64,000 nucleotides of DNA from an uncultured Pelagibacteraceae bacterium (GCA_902595375.1 CACJPW010000001.1:88501-152500); one strand, 5' to 3'; positions 22,197-31,806 are shown, counted from the stretch's first letter. Notes: a model not told the origin generated them from the letters alone. Numbers and translations are program-made.

Positions 22197-23387
22197 ATGG
22201 ATAAAATAAATTTTTTTCCTAGTAATTTTAATGTTAAAAATAAAAAAATAATTTTAAGATTGGATTTAAATGTCCCCATTAAAGATAAGATAATTACGGA
22301 CGATACAAGGATTTTATTATGTTTACCTTTTGTGAAAGAATTAATTAATAAGAAAGCAAAAATAATTATTTTAAGTCATTTAGGACGACCAGAAGGAAAA
22401 AAAGACTCTACCCTTTCTTTAGCACCAATTTATAAATACCTTAAAAAGAACCTTCAAACAAATGTTTATTTCTACATGGGTAATTTTGACGATGAGGTAG
22501 AAAATAAGTTTTCTCACTTAAAAGAAGGTGAAGTGATATTAATTGAGAATATTAGATATTTTGAAGAGGAAACAAATAATGACGAAAATTTTGCAAAAAA
22601 GTTAGGTTCACTTGGTGATATTTATATCAATGATGCTTTTTCATGTTCTCATAGAAAACAAACTTCAATCCATAAGATTACTAAATTTATAGATAAGAGT
22701 TTTGCTGGCCCTTTATTGAAGAAAGAGATCGATGCAATAAATCTTGTTATTAAAAATAAAAAAGAACCAGTAACATGTATTATTGGTGGATCAAAAATCT
22801 CAACAAAGATTAATGTAATTACAAGCTTAATAGAAAAAATTAATAATCTAATTATTGTTGGTGCAATGGCTAATAATTTTTTTATTTTTAAAAATTTAAA
22901 AGTTGGGAAGTCTTTAATTGAGAATAATTCAAATGAAATTATTAAAAAGATATATAATAAAGCTGACAAAAATAATTGTGAAATAATTATTCCTAATGAT
23001 TGTTTAGTTGGTACAAACTATAAGGGAGAAGGAAAAAATAAAAACCTCGAACAAATTGAAGACAATGAAATTATTTTAGATATTGGGTCAAATACGATTA
23101 ATAAAATTAAACGAATAATTGATCAATCTAAAACAGTTTTATGGAATGGGCCAGCAGGATATTTTGAGAATAAAAATTTTCTTAATGGAACTATTTCTAT
23201 TGCCGAAGCTATTTCGAAAAGTACTAGTGAAAAGAGATTAATTTCAGTTGTTGGTGGAGGAGATACCCTGGCTGCAATTAATAATAGTAAAAACGAACTT
23301 TCTTTTTCTCACTTATCAACAGCAGGTGGTGCATTTTTAGAATACTTAGAAGGAAAAGACTTGCCTGGTCTAAGTGTTTTAAAATAA
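22197..23387 (+). CDS. pgk: Phosphoglycerate kinase
   Basis: LRLDLNVPI, LSHLGRPEG, VVGGGDTLAAI. Confidence 0.96.
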   Translation: MDKINFFPSNFNVKNKKIILRLDLNVPIKDKIITDDTRILLCLPFVKELINKKAKIIILSHLGRPEGKKDSTLSLAPIYKYLKKNLQTNVYFYMGNFDDEVENKFSHLKEGEVILIENIRYFEEETNNDENFAKKLGSLGDIYINDAFSCSHRKQTSIHKITKFIDKSFAGPLLKKEIDAINLVIKNKKEPVTCIIGGSKISTKINVITSLIEKINNLIIVGAMANNFFIFKNLKVGKSLIENNSNEIIKKIYNKADKNNCEIIIPNDCLVGTNYKGEGKNKNLEQIEDNEIILDIGSNTINKIKRIIDQSKTVLWNGPAGYFENKNFLNGTISIAEAISKSTSEKRLISVVGGGDTLAAINNSKNELSFSHLSTAGGAFLEYLEGKDLPGLSVLK

Positions 23388-23397
23388 ATAATATTTT

Positions 23398-24414
23398 ATG
23401 ACTTTAAATGAAATAGCGAAAAAAATGTGCGCTAGAGGTAAGGGTATTTTAGCAGCAGATGAAAGTACAGGTACTATAGCAAAAAGATTCAAAAGTATAA
23501 ATGTTGAAAATTTAGAAAAAAATAGATTAAATTTTCGTCAAACATTATTTAATGCGAGCGCGATGAAAGAGTGCATAGGAGGAGTAATTTTATTCGATGA
23601 AACAATTAGACAAAAAACAACTTTAGGGCCTACTATACCTGAACTAATTTCAAAAAATGGAGCAATACCAGGTATCAAAGTTGATAAAGGAGCTAAACCT
23701 TTAGCGGGATCTAATGAAGAGACAATAACTGAAGGTTTGGATAGTTTGAGAGAAAGATTAAACGAATATTATGATTTAGGAGCTAGGTTTACTAAATGGA
23801 GAGCTGTATATAAAATTACTGAAAGACTTCCTTCTTCTCAATCAATTAAATCTAACGCACATGCACTAGCAAGATACGCTGCTTTAGTCCAAGAAGCAAA
23901 AATGGTTCCAATAATTGAGCCAGAAGTACTGATGGATGGATCACATAATATTGATAAATGTTATACAGTTACAACAAATGTTTTAAATGAGTGCTACAAT
24001 GAATTGGAAATTCATAAAGTTGATTTAAAAGGAACTGTTTTAAAACCTAACATGATTATACCTGGCTCTGAATGTAAAGATAAATCTAGTACCGAAGAAA
24101 TAGCAAAAAAAACATTAGATTGTTTAAAAAAAAACGTACCTAGTGAAGTACCAGGTATAGCTTTTTTATCAGGTGGTCAATCTGAAATTGAGTCTAGCAA
24201 AAATTTAAATTCCATTAATAAAATAAATGATAGCAATTTTTTAATTACTTTTTCTTATGGTAGAGGGTTGCAAGCTAGTGCATTAAAAGAATTTGGAAAA
24301 AATCAAAATAATACAAAAATTATTCAAAAAGCTTTTAACCACAGAGCTAAAATGAATGGCTTGTCTTCAAAAGGAGAGTGGACTGAAGAATTGGAAAAAG
24401 GGGCTGCAGCTTAA
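23398..24414 (+). CDS. fba: Class I fructose-bisphosphate aldolase
   Basis: KGILAADESTGTIAKRF, KWRAVYKI, IEPEVLMDGSH, LKPNMIIPGSE, FLSGGQSE. Confidence 0.95.
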   Translation: MTLNEIAKKMCARGKGILAADESTGTIAKRFKSINVENLEKNRLNFRQTLFNASAMKECIGGVILFDETIRQKTTLGPTIPELISKNGAIPGIKVDKGAKPLAGSNEETITEGLDSLRERLNEYYDLGARFTKWRAVYKITERLPSSQSIKSNAHALARYAALVQEAKMVPIIEPEVLMDGSHNIDKCYTVTTNVLNECYNELEIHKVDLKGTVLKPNMIIPGSECKDKSSTEEIAKKTLDCLKKNVPSEVPGIAFLSGGQSEIESSKNLNSINKINDSNFLITFSYGRGLQASALKEFGKNQNNTKIIQKAFNHRAKMNGLSSKGEWTEELEKGAAA

Positions 24415-24419
24415 AGCTA

Positions 24420-25022
24420 TTGAAAAGATTTGTATATTTAGTTTCACCGTCAAAAATAACAAAAGATTTTTATCAAAACTTAGATAAGGTTTTATCTTTT
24501 AAAAATGTGAAATTCTTTCAATTAAGATTAAAGAATATAAGCAATTTTAAACTGATTACAATTGCCAAAAAAATTAGAAAAATTACAACTAAACACAAAG
24601 TGAAGTTTATTTTAAATGATAATTTTCTTTTAGTAAATAAGACTAAAGCAGATGGGTGTCATATGGGACAATTTGATGGATCATTTGAAATTGCAAGAAA
24701 AAAACTTAACAATAAAATTTTGGGAATAACTTGCCATAATTCAAAAGTTCTTGCTAAAAATGCTGTCAAACTTAAAACAAATTATATTGCTCTTGGATCA
24801 TTTTTTAAATCTAGACTTAAGCCTAATGCAAAAAAAGCAAATCTTAGTGTTTTAAAGTGGTCAAAAAAGAACTTTAAAAAGCCAATTGTAGTAATTGGAG
24901 GAATTAACAATCTAAATTATAAAAAATTACTAAACGCCGGAGCAAAATATATTGCAATATCAAGTTTTATTTGGGATAACCCCAGGTTAAAACCCGAATT
25001 AGCAATTAGAAAGTTTGTATGA
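24420..25022 (+). CDS. thiE: Thiamine-phosphate synthase family protein (TTG start)
   Basis: FQLRLKN, FILNDNFLLVNKTKADGCHMGQFD, TCHNS, VVIGGINNLN resemble the ThiE/TenI TIM barrel. Confidence 0.75.
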   Translation: MKRFVYLVSPSKITKDFYQNLDKVLSFKNVKFFQLRLKNISNFKLITIAKKIRKITTKHKVKFILNDNFLLVNKTKADGCHMGQFDGSFEIARKKLNNKILGITCHNSKVLAKNAVKLKTNYIALGSFFKSRLKPNAKKANLSVLKWSKKNFKKPIVVIGGINNLNYKKLLNAGAKYIAISSFIWDNPRLKPELAIRKFV

Positions 25023-25582
25023 AAATCACTGCTAACGAAATAAAACCTGGTATGATAATTGAGCATAAGAATGATTACTGGAATGTTTTAAAAATTCAAC
25101 ATGTCAAACCTGGGAAGGGCGGAGCTTTCAACCAAGTAGAACTAAAGAGTATAATTAAAGGGACTAAACTTAATGAGAGATTTAGATCAAACGAAAATAT
25201 TGAAAAAGCTGAGGTAATAGAAAAAAAGTTTAATTTTTTATACATAAGTGGAAATTCTTGCCATTTTATGGATAATAATACTTTTGAGCAGGTGGAAATA
25301 TCAAAGATTGTAATAGGTGAAAAATTTAAACTTTTAAAAGAAAATTTAGAAGTCACTATATCGTTCATGGAAGAAAAACCAATTTCAATCGAACTTCCAA
25401 AAAATATAGAGTGCATTATTCAAAATACAGATGCAGCTATAAAAAACCAAACTGCTTCTTCCTCATATAAGCCTGCTTTGCTTGACTGTGGTATTAAGGT
25501 TGATGTGCCACCCTTCATTGAAATAGGGGAAAAAATTATTATTGATACTCGAACATTAGAGTATGTGAAAAGAGTTAATTGA
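25019..25582 (+). CDS. efp: Elongation factor P
   Basis: ITANEIKPGMIIEHKNDYWNVLKIQHVKPGKGGAFNQVELK. Confidence 0.95.
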   Translation: MKITANEIKPGMIIEHKNDYWNVLKIQHVKPGKGGAFNQVELKSIIKGTKLNERFRSNENIEKAEVIEKKFNFLYISGNSCHFMDNNTFEQVEISKIVIGEKFKLLKENLEVTISFMEEKPISIELPKNIECIIQNTDAAIKNQTASSSYKPALLDCGIKVDVPPFIEIGEKIIIDTRTLEYVKRVN

Positions 25583-26385
25583 TGAGATTAAATTCTCCTC
25601 ATTTAAATATAATTACTAAAGCTTGTATGAAAGCGTCAAGATCTTTAATTAGAGATTTTGGAGAAATAGAAAAACTTCAAGTATCGACAAAAGCACCAGG
25701 AGACTTTGTTACGTCTGCAGATAAAAGAACCGAAAAAATTTTAATTGAGGAGTTGCAAAAAGCTCATCCAGATTATGGAATTTTAACCGAGGAAACTGGA
25801 GTAATAAATAAGTCGAATTTAAGTAAAAGATGGATAATTGATCCTATTGATGGTACCTCAAATTTTTTGAACGGTATTCCACAATTTGCTATCTCTATAG
25901 GTTACGAGGAAAATAATGAGATTAAATGTGGAGTTATATTCGATCCTATAAAAAACGAAATGTTTTTTGCTGAAAAAGGAAATGGTGCTTATCTAAATAA
26001 TTCTAGAATAAGAGTTTCTAATAAAAAAAAACTTGAAAATGCTTTACTAGTCACAGGCGGTCCAAAAAATTCTAGTAAAATTAAAGATAAGATTTTTTCA
26101 GAATTTATCTTAGTTTCAAAAAAAATATTATCCCCAATAAGAAAATTTGGAAGTGCAGCTTTAGATTTAGCTTATGTGTCCTGTGGAAGATTTGACGGCC
26201 TATGGCAGAGAGAATTAAATTTGTGGGATATAGCTGCTGGTATAATTATTTTGAAAGAGGCTGGTGGATTCATAGATTATTTTGAAAAAGATAGTAAGTT
26301 ACCCCTAAAAAGGAACATTTTAGCATCTAACGCTAATATTCATGAAGAACTTAAGGGTTTAATTATTAAAAAAGATATTGAGTAA
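25579..26385 (+). CDS. suhB: Inositol monophosphatase family protein (SuhB)
   Basis: WIIDPIDGTSNFLNGIPQFAISI; ELNLWDIAAGIIILKEAGG. Confidence 0.92.
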   Translation: MMRLNSPHLNIITKACMKASRSLIRDFGEIEKLQVSTKAPGDFVTSADKRTEKILIEELQKAHPDYGILTEETGVINKSNLSKRWIIDPIDGTSNFLNGIPQFAISIGYEENNEIKCGVIFDPIKNEMFFAEKGNGAYLNNSRIRVSNKKKLENALLVTGGPKNSSKIKDKIFSEFILVSKKILSPIRKFGSAALDLAYVSCGRFDGLWQRELNLWDIAAGIIILKEAGGFIDYFEKDSKLPLKRNILASNANIHEELKGLIIKKDIE

Positions 26386-26412
26386 AATTAATTATTCATA
26401 TAAAAAACGCTC

Positions 26413-26637
26413 ATGAAAAAAAACACTCACCCAAACTATCACAAAATCAAAGTTGTGATGACAGATGGCTCAACTTTTGAGACTAGATCCACTTGGGGTA
26501 AAGAAAACGACACATTAAAATTAGATATAGATCCAAAGTCTCACTACGCTTGGACAGGTGGAACTCAGAAAGTTTTAGATAAAGGGAGAGTAAGTAAATA
26601 TAATAAAAAATTTAGCAACCTGAGATCAAAAAAATAA
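26413..26637 (+). CDS. rpmE: 50S ribosomal protein L31
   Basis: [28 protein letters not shown]. Confidence 0.95.
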   Translation: MKKNTHPNYHKIKVVMTDGSTFETRSTWGKENDTLKLDIDPKSHYAWTGGTQKVLDKGRVSKYNKKFSNLRSKK

Positions 26638-26639
26638 TT

Positions 26640-27224
26640 ATGACTGATACACCTTTCATGCCAAAAGCTACTGCAGTTTGGTTAGTTGAAAACACAACTT
26701 TAACATTTAAGCAGATTGCAGAATTTTGTAATTTACATGAATTGGAAATTAAAGGAATAGCAGATGGTGATGTAGCAAAAGGTATCAAGGCTTACAACCC
26801 AATACTAGCTGGGCAACTATCTAGAGAGGAAATTGAAAAATGTTCCAAAAATCCAGAAAAGAAATTAACTTTAGTAAAAAAATTAGATGAAATAGAAGTA
26901 AAAGAAAGAAAAAAACCTAAATATACACCTTTATCAAAAAGACAAGATAGACCTGATGCTATACTTTGGTTATGTAAAAATGCCTCTGAGCTAACGGACG
27001 GTCAAATTTCAAGACTTGTAGGGAGCACTAAAGGCACTGTATCACTAATAAGAAAAAGAAGTTATTGGAACTTTTCAAATCTTAAACCCCGTGACCCAGT
27101 TATTTTAGCCTTATGCTCTCAGGATGCTTTCCAAAAAAGTTTGGACAAAGCTAAAAGAAGGGTTGAGAGAGAGAAAAAAGCCAAAATTAGAGAGGAAAAA
27201 AAGGCTCAAGCTGCATCACTATAG
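26640..27224 (+). CDS. DUF1013 domain-containing protein
   Basis: TDTPFMPKATAVWLVENTTLTFKQIAEFCNLHELEIKGIADG, alphaproteobacterial DUF1013-like. Confidence 0.85.
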   Translation: MTDTPFMPKATAVWLVENTTLTFKQIAEFCNLHELEIKGIADGDVAKGIKAYNPILAGQLSREEIEKCSKNPEKKLTLVKKLDEIEVKERKKPKYTPLSKRQDRPDAILWLCKNASELTDGQISRLVGSTKGTVSLIRKRSYWNFSNLKPRDPVILALCSQDAFQKSLDKAKRRVEREKKAKIREEKKAQAASL

Positions 27225-27274
27225 ACAAATAAATTTTCAGATGTTAACAAGCTCTGGATTAACAGGAGGTTTTT

Positions 27275-27469
27275 ATTAAAATAGACGTTAAAGACAATAA
27301 TGTAGAACAAGCAATTAGAGTTCTCAAAAGAAAATTGCAAAAAGAGGGATTTTTTAAAATTATGAAAATGAAAAGTACCTATGAAAAGCCATCTGAAAAA
27401 AAAAAGAGAGTCCAAACTGAAAATTTAAAAAGAATAAAAAAACTTCAAAAACTAAAGAATAGATATTAA
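27275..27469 (+). CDS. rpsU: 30S ribosomal protein S21, apparent ATT start codon
   Basis: Frame ATT AAA ATA GAC GTT... = (M)KIDVKDNNVEQAIRVLKRKLQKEGFFKIMKMKSTYEKPSEKKKRVQTENLKRIKKLQKLKNRY*; AGGAGG at 27264-27269; in-frame stop TAA at 27260-27262; absent from the ORF track. Confidence 0.9.
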   Translation: MKIDVKDNNVEQAIRVLKRKLQKEGFFKIMKMKSTYEKPSEKKKRVQTENLKRIKKLQKLKNRY

Positions 27470-27490
27470 TTTAAAATGAGAGGATTAAAT

Positions 27491-27694
27491 ATGCCATCAG
27501 GTAAAGTAAAATGGTTTAACGCCAAAAAAGGATATGGCTTTATAACCGATGATGAAACAAAAAAAGATATATTTCTTCATGTTTCAGCACTGGAAAATTC
27601 AAAATTAAGAGTATTAAAAGAAGAACAAACAATTATCTACGATATAAAAGAAGAAAAAGATAAATTACAAGCTATTAATATTAAGAAAAAATAA
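27491..27694 (+). CDS. Cold-shock-like protein (track start 27476; MPSGKVKW start preferred)
   Basis: GKVKWFNAKKGYGFITDDE...DIFLHVSAL. Confidence 0.9.
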   Translation: MPSGKVKWFNAKKGYGFITDDETKKDIFLHVSALENSKLRVLKEEQTIIYDIKEEKDKLQAINIKKK

Positions 27695-27699
27695 TTTAT

Positions 27700-27776
<77 letters not shown>

Positions 27777-27777
27777 A

Positions 27778-28476
27778 TTACAGATAAAAATTAGATTTTT
27801 TGCTGTCTTTGAGAAATCCCTTTACAGTATCTATTGTCATATCTTTGAAGCTTTTTCCAAACGAGTCGATTTGGTCAATAACTTTTGGAGGCATTGTGAT
27901 TATATGACAATTTAATTGTTTTGCTTGTATAAAATTATATGCTTCACGAGTACTTGCCCAAAGTATTTCTACATTTTTAAATTTTTTTGCTAATTTTATA
28001 CTTTTTTTAAATACTGGCACAGGATCTTTACCCTTATCAGCCATTCGACCTGCGAATATAGAGATAATTGTTTTAGTTTTTTTATTTAATTTTTTAAGAA
28101 TATATTTTGTTTGATTAAATGTGTAAACTGCTGTGATATTTAGATTGACACCCTTATCACTTAATTCTTTGATAACTGATCCCATAAAGCTTCCTTGTGA
28201 ATTAACAATCGGGATTTTAACGTAAACATTTTTTGACCAAGCATTTATTTTGTAAGCCTGTCTTAGCATTTCCTTTGGATTATCTGCGAATACCTCAAAA
28301 GAAATTGGTTTTTTCTTACAAATTTTCAAAATTTTAAGACAGTATTCTTCATAATTTTTGGCACCAGCTAGTCTCATTAGACTTGGATTAGTAGTAAAAC
28401 CATCAACTAGTGATTTTTTGTTGTAAAATTTTATTGTATTAAAATTTGCGATGTCACAAAAAATTTTCGTTTTCAT
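27778..28476 (-). CDS. Transaldolase / fructose-6-phosphate aldolase family
   Basis: DGFTTNPSLM, VYVKIPIV, NITAVYTFNQ, SIFAGRMADKG. Confidence 0.88.
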   Translation of the reverse strand: MKTKIFCDIANFNTIKFYNKKSLVDGFTTNPSLMRLAGAKNYEEYCLKILKICKKKPISFEVFADNPKEMLRQAYKINAWSKNVYVKIPIVNSQGSFMGSVIKELSDKGVNLNITAVYTFNQTKYILKKLNKKTKTIISIFAGRMADKGKDPVPVFKKSIKLAKKFKNVEILWASTREAYNFIQAKQLNCHIITMPPKVIDQIDSFGKSFKDMTIDTVKGFLKDSKKSNFYL

Positions 28477-29879
28477 TAGTCTAAATTCTTAACGATGTCC
28501 TCGGTCATTTTTTTTGCATCTGCAAATAACATTAAAGTATTTTCTTTATAAAATAACTCATTGTCTATTCCTGCATACCCTGGCGACAGGCTTCTTTTGA
28601 CGAACAGCACTGATTTACTTTTTTCAACATCAAGAACAGGCATACCAAATATAGGGCTTTTAGGATCTGTTTTTGCAACAGGATTAGTAACATCGTTAGC
28701 TCCAATTACAAAAGCAACGTCTGCGTTAGCAAAATCATTATTAATATCTTCAAGTTCGAAAACCTCGTCATATGGAACATTAGCTTCAGCTAAAAGTACA
28801 TTCATATGACCTGGCATCCTACCGGCAACAGGATGTATTGCATAAGTAACTTTAATATCACTCTTTTTTAATTTATCTACCATTTCTCTTAATGCATGTT
28901 GGGCTTGGGCCACTGCCATTCCGTAACCAGGAACGATAATCACTGATGATGCATTTTTCATTAGGAAGGCGGCATCTTCAGCATTGCCACTTTTTACAGG
29001 TTTTTGCTCTTTACTATCATTCGTGTCTTTAGATGAACTATCCGCACCAAATCCTCCGAGTATGACGCTGAAGAATGATCGGTTCATCGCCTTGCACATT
29101 ATATAAGAAAGAATTGCTCCGGATGAACCTACTAATGCACCTGTAATTATCAAAGCGGTATTTTCTAATGTAAAGCCAATACCAGCTGCTGCCCATCCAG
29201 AATAAGAATTTAACATTGAAATAACTACAGGCATATCTGCACCACCAATCGGGATAATTAATAAAACACCCACCAAAAATGAGATTAGTATTAATATCCA
29301 AAAAATATTAGCTGTCTGAGTTTTACATAGATAAAAAACTAGTAAAAATATGGCTACACCTAAAATTAAGTTAAGGTAATGTTGGCCAGTAAAAGTAATT
29401 GGAGCTCCTGACATTATTCCTCTTAATTTCAAAAACGCAATTATAGAGCCTGAAAAAGTTATTGCTCCAACAGCAACTCCTATGGACATTTCTATTAGAC
29501 TGGCTAATTTAATATTACCAACCTCTCCTAAATTGAATACACTGGGACTCAAAAAAGCTGCAATCGCAACAAATACAGCAGCTAAACCAACCAAACTGTG
29601 AAAACCTGCAACTAACTCTGGCATTGCAGTCATAGGTATCCTAAATGCTATAAATGAACCAATGGCTCCGCCAATGATTAAAAAAACAAAAACATAAACT
29701 AATGACACTGAAAAATTGCCAATCGACAAGAATGTCACTAATATGGCAATTATCATTCCAGCAATACCTAAATAATTTCCTTGTCTGGAGGTATCTGGTG
29801 AAGAAAGACCCCTTAAGGCTAGAATAAATAAAATACCTGAAATTAAATAGAATACTGCAGATAGGTTCGGAGAAATCAT
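28476..29879 (-). CDS. pntB: NAD(P) transhydrogenase subunit beta
   Basis: VIIVPGYGMAVAQAQHALREM, HPVAGRMPGHMNVLLAEANVPYDEV. Confidence 0.95.
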   Translation of the reverse strand: MISPNLSAVFYLISGILFILALRGLSSPDTSRQGNYLGIAGMIIAILVTFLSIGNFSVSLVYVFVFLIIGGAIGSFIAFRIPMTAMPELVAGFHSLVGLAAVFVAIAAFLSPSVFNLGEVGNIKLASLIEMSIGVAVGAITFSGSIIAFLKLRGIMSGAPITFTGQHYLNLILGVAIFLLVFYLCKTQTANIFWILILISFLVGVLLIIPIGGADMPVVISMLNSYSGWAAAGIGFTLENTALIITGALVGSSGAILSYIMCKAMNRSFFSVILGGFGADSSSKDTNDSKEQKPVKSGNAEDAAFLMKNASSVIIVPGYGMAVAQAQHALREMVDKLKKSDIKVTYAIHPVAGRMPGHMNVLLAEANVPYDEVFELEDINNDFANADVAFVIGANDVTNPVAKTDPKSPIFGMPVLDVEKSKSVLFVKRSLSPGYAGIDNELFYKENTLMLFADAKKMTEDIVKNLD

Positions 29880-30187
29880 TATTTTTTATCTTTCTTTTTT
29901 TTATACATTTGCAGCATTCTTTGAGTTACAAGAAAACCACCAAATATATTTATTGCAGCTAATATAATTGCAGCGTAGCCAAATAAACTTGATAGCCCAA
30001 AAACTTTTTCAGAAGACCCTGCTAAGGCAGCAATTATTGCACCAACAATTATCACTGAAGAAATTGCATTAGTTACTGACATCAATGGAGTATGTAAAGA
30101 TGGTGTAACACTCCACACTACATAATAACCTACAAATATTGACAAAATAAATATGCTAAGCCTAAAAATAAAAGGGTCAATATCCAT
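29879..30187 (-). CDS. NAD(P) transhydrogenase subunit alpha, membrane part
   Basis: YYVVWSVTPSLHTPLMSVTNAISSVIIVGAI. Confidence 0.93.
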   Translation of the reverse strand: MDIDPFIFRLSIFILSIFVGYYVVWSVTPSLHTPLMSVTNAISSVIIVGAIIAALAGSSEKVFGLSSLFGYAAIILAAINIFGGFLVTQRMLQMYKKKKDKK

Positions 30188-31287
30188 TAGCTAATCTCCT
30201 TCTTAATTAAAGTCTTATTTATAATTTCATCTTCTAAATTAATATTAAAATTTTTTTTTTCTCTACTGTATAAATTTCTTATAAAACTAAATAAATTTTT
30301 TGCGTATAAACTTGATGCTGTTAGTGGCAACCTATTCATTAAGCTCTTCACTCCAATAACTTTTATACCATTTATAATATTTATTTTTCCTATTTCAGAG
30401 TAAGCAGAGTTACCACCCTGTTCAACAGCTAAGTCATAAATAATTGATCCAGGTTTCATTAATTTAACTAATTCTTCACTAAGAATTCGAGGTGCAGCTT
30501 TACCAGGAATTAAAGCTGTGCAAATTACAATATCATTTTTTTTTAAAGCTTCTTGCATCATTTGTGTTTGTTTTTTTTTATAATCTTCACTGGCTTCTTT
30601 TGCATATCCTCCAGATGTTTCCATATCCTCTGCCTTATCAACTGTTAGAAACTTACCTCCTAGACTTTCTACTTGTTCTTTTGATGCAGCTCTTACATCG
30701 GTAGCAGATACAATCGCTCCTAATCTTTTTGCAGTCGCTATTGCTTGTAAGCCAGCTACTCCAGCCCCTATAACTAATACTTTGGCTGCTGGAACTGTTC
30801 CTGCAGCAGTCATCATCATTGGTACAGCCTTTTCAAATTCAAAGATCGAGTCTACTACGGATCGATACCCTGCTAAATTTGATTGAGATGATAAAACATC
30901 CATCGACTGAGCTCTAGTAATACGTGGTAGTAATTCTAATGTGAAAACATCAATTTTTTTACTTAGCAATTGCTGAATTTTTTTTTGATTTTTGCTAGGG
31001 TTCAACATACCAATCAAAATCATTTTTTCTTTAAGATTTTTTATCTCATCGTCTGAAGGACAATTAACTTTCATTAACAAGTTGCAAGAATTTAAAACTT
31101 CACTACCAGTATTTTTTATCTCTACCCCATGACTTTCAAATTCTCTATCGTTTATACCGATGTGCTTTGCATAATCTTTTTCAATACAAATTTTCAAACC
31201 TAGATCTATTATATTCTTTGCAGTCTCTGGTGTAAGTGAAACTCTTTTTTCTAGGGATAGATCTTCTTTTGTAGAACCTACGATCAT
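30187..31287 (-). CDS. pntA: NAD(P) transhydrogenase subunit alpha, NAD-binding part
   Basis: RVSLTPETAKNI, RITRAQSMDVLSSQSNLAGYRSV, VLVIGAGVAGLQAIATAKRLGAIVSATDVR. Confidence 0.95.
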   Translation of the reverse strand: MIVGSTKEDLSLEKRVSLTPETAKNIIDLGLKICIEKDYAKHIGINDREFESHGVEIKNTGSEVLNSCNLLMKVNCPSDDEIKNLKEKMILIGMLNPSKNQKKIQQLLSKKIDVFTLELLPRITRAQSMDVLSSQSNLAGYRSVVDSIFEFEKAVPMMMTAAGTVPAAKVLVIGAGVAGLQAIATAKRLGAIVSATDVRAASKEQVESLGGKFLTVDKAEDMETSGGYAKEASEDYKKKQTQMMQEALKKNDIVICTALIPGKAAPRILSEELVKLMKPGSIIYDLAVEQGGNSAYSEIGKINIINGIKVIGVKSLMNRLPLTASSLYAKNLFSFIRNLYSREKKNFNINLEDEIINKTLIKKEIS

Positions 31288-31300
31288 AATAGTTTTGATA

Positions 31301-31411
31301 TTATAGCAACGTTAAGGCCAATATAACTAAAATTACCACAACTGCTAAAGTGCCCCATAAAACAAACTTAGTAAAACCACTATAAGTTTTTTTGAAGTCA
31401 TTTTCGCTCAT
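31301..31411 (-). CDS. aa3-type cytochrome c oxidase subunit IV-like small membrane protein
   Basis: 36-aa ORF MSENDFKKTYSGFTKFVLWGTLAVVVILVILALTLL*; not in ORF track because of length; resembles bacterial CoxIV. Confidence 0.75.
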   Translation of the reverse strand: MSENDFKKTYSGFTKFVLWGTLAVVVILVILALTLL

Positions 31412-31413
31412 GG

Positions 31414-31539
31414 TTAACCCTGTCGAGCTTTAAATCTTGGATTCTTTTTATTAATAACGTAAATTTTTCCTTTACGTCTTACCAACTTAGAATTTAAGTC
31501 TCTTTTCTTTAACGATTTAAGTGAACTGGCTATTTTCAT
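31414..31539 (-). CDS. rpmJ: 50S ribosomal protein L36
   Basis: 41-aa [44 protein letters not shown]; below ORF track length cutoff. Confidence 0.9.
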   Translation of the reverse strand: MKIASSLKSLKKRDLNSKLVRRKGKIYVINKKNPRFKARQG

Positions 31540-31551
31540 AAAATATTTTAG

Positions 31552-31668
31552 CCTGGCAACGTCCTACTCTCCCGTATCTTAAGACAAAGTACCATCGGCG
31601 CTGAAGGACTTAACTTCCGAGTTCGGAATGGGATCGGGTGTTGCCCCTTCGCAATAATTACCAGGCAC
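31552..31668 (-). rRNA. rrf: 5S ribosomal RNA (no 16S/23S adjacent)
   Basis: Reverse complement TGTGCCTGGTAATTATTGCGAAGGGGCAACACCCGATCCCATTCCGAACTCGGAAGTTAAG...GATGGTACT...GGGAGAGTAGGACGTTGCCAGGC. Confidence 0.95.
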
Positions 31669-31731
31669 AGTCTTATATTATTTTTAATTTATTATGTAAA
31701 TAGCGCAAAACCCCCTTTTTTAAAAGGGAAT

Positions 31732-31806
31732 TGGTGGGCGTGATAAGAATTGAACTTATGACCTCTACGATGTCAACGTAGCGTTCTACCACTGAACTAC
31801 ACGCCC
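31732..31806 (-). tRNA. tRNA-Val (anticodon GAC)
   Basis: GGGCGTGTAGTTCAGTGGTAGAACGCTACGTTGACATCGTAGAGGTCATAAGTTCAATTCTTATCACGCCCACCA. Confidence 0.95.

Noticed and set aside
29038-29301. 87-aa minus-strand ORF inside pntB
   Set aside because: Off-frame ORF within a strongly conserved gene; no independent support.
31711-31728. CCCTTTTTTAAAAGGG hairpin between 5S and tRNA-Val as a terminator
   Set aside because: Short stem with minimal loop and no convincing U tract; could be a processing hairpin but is too weak to call.
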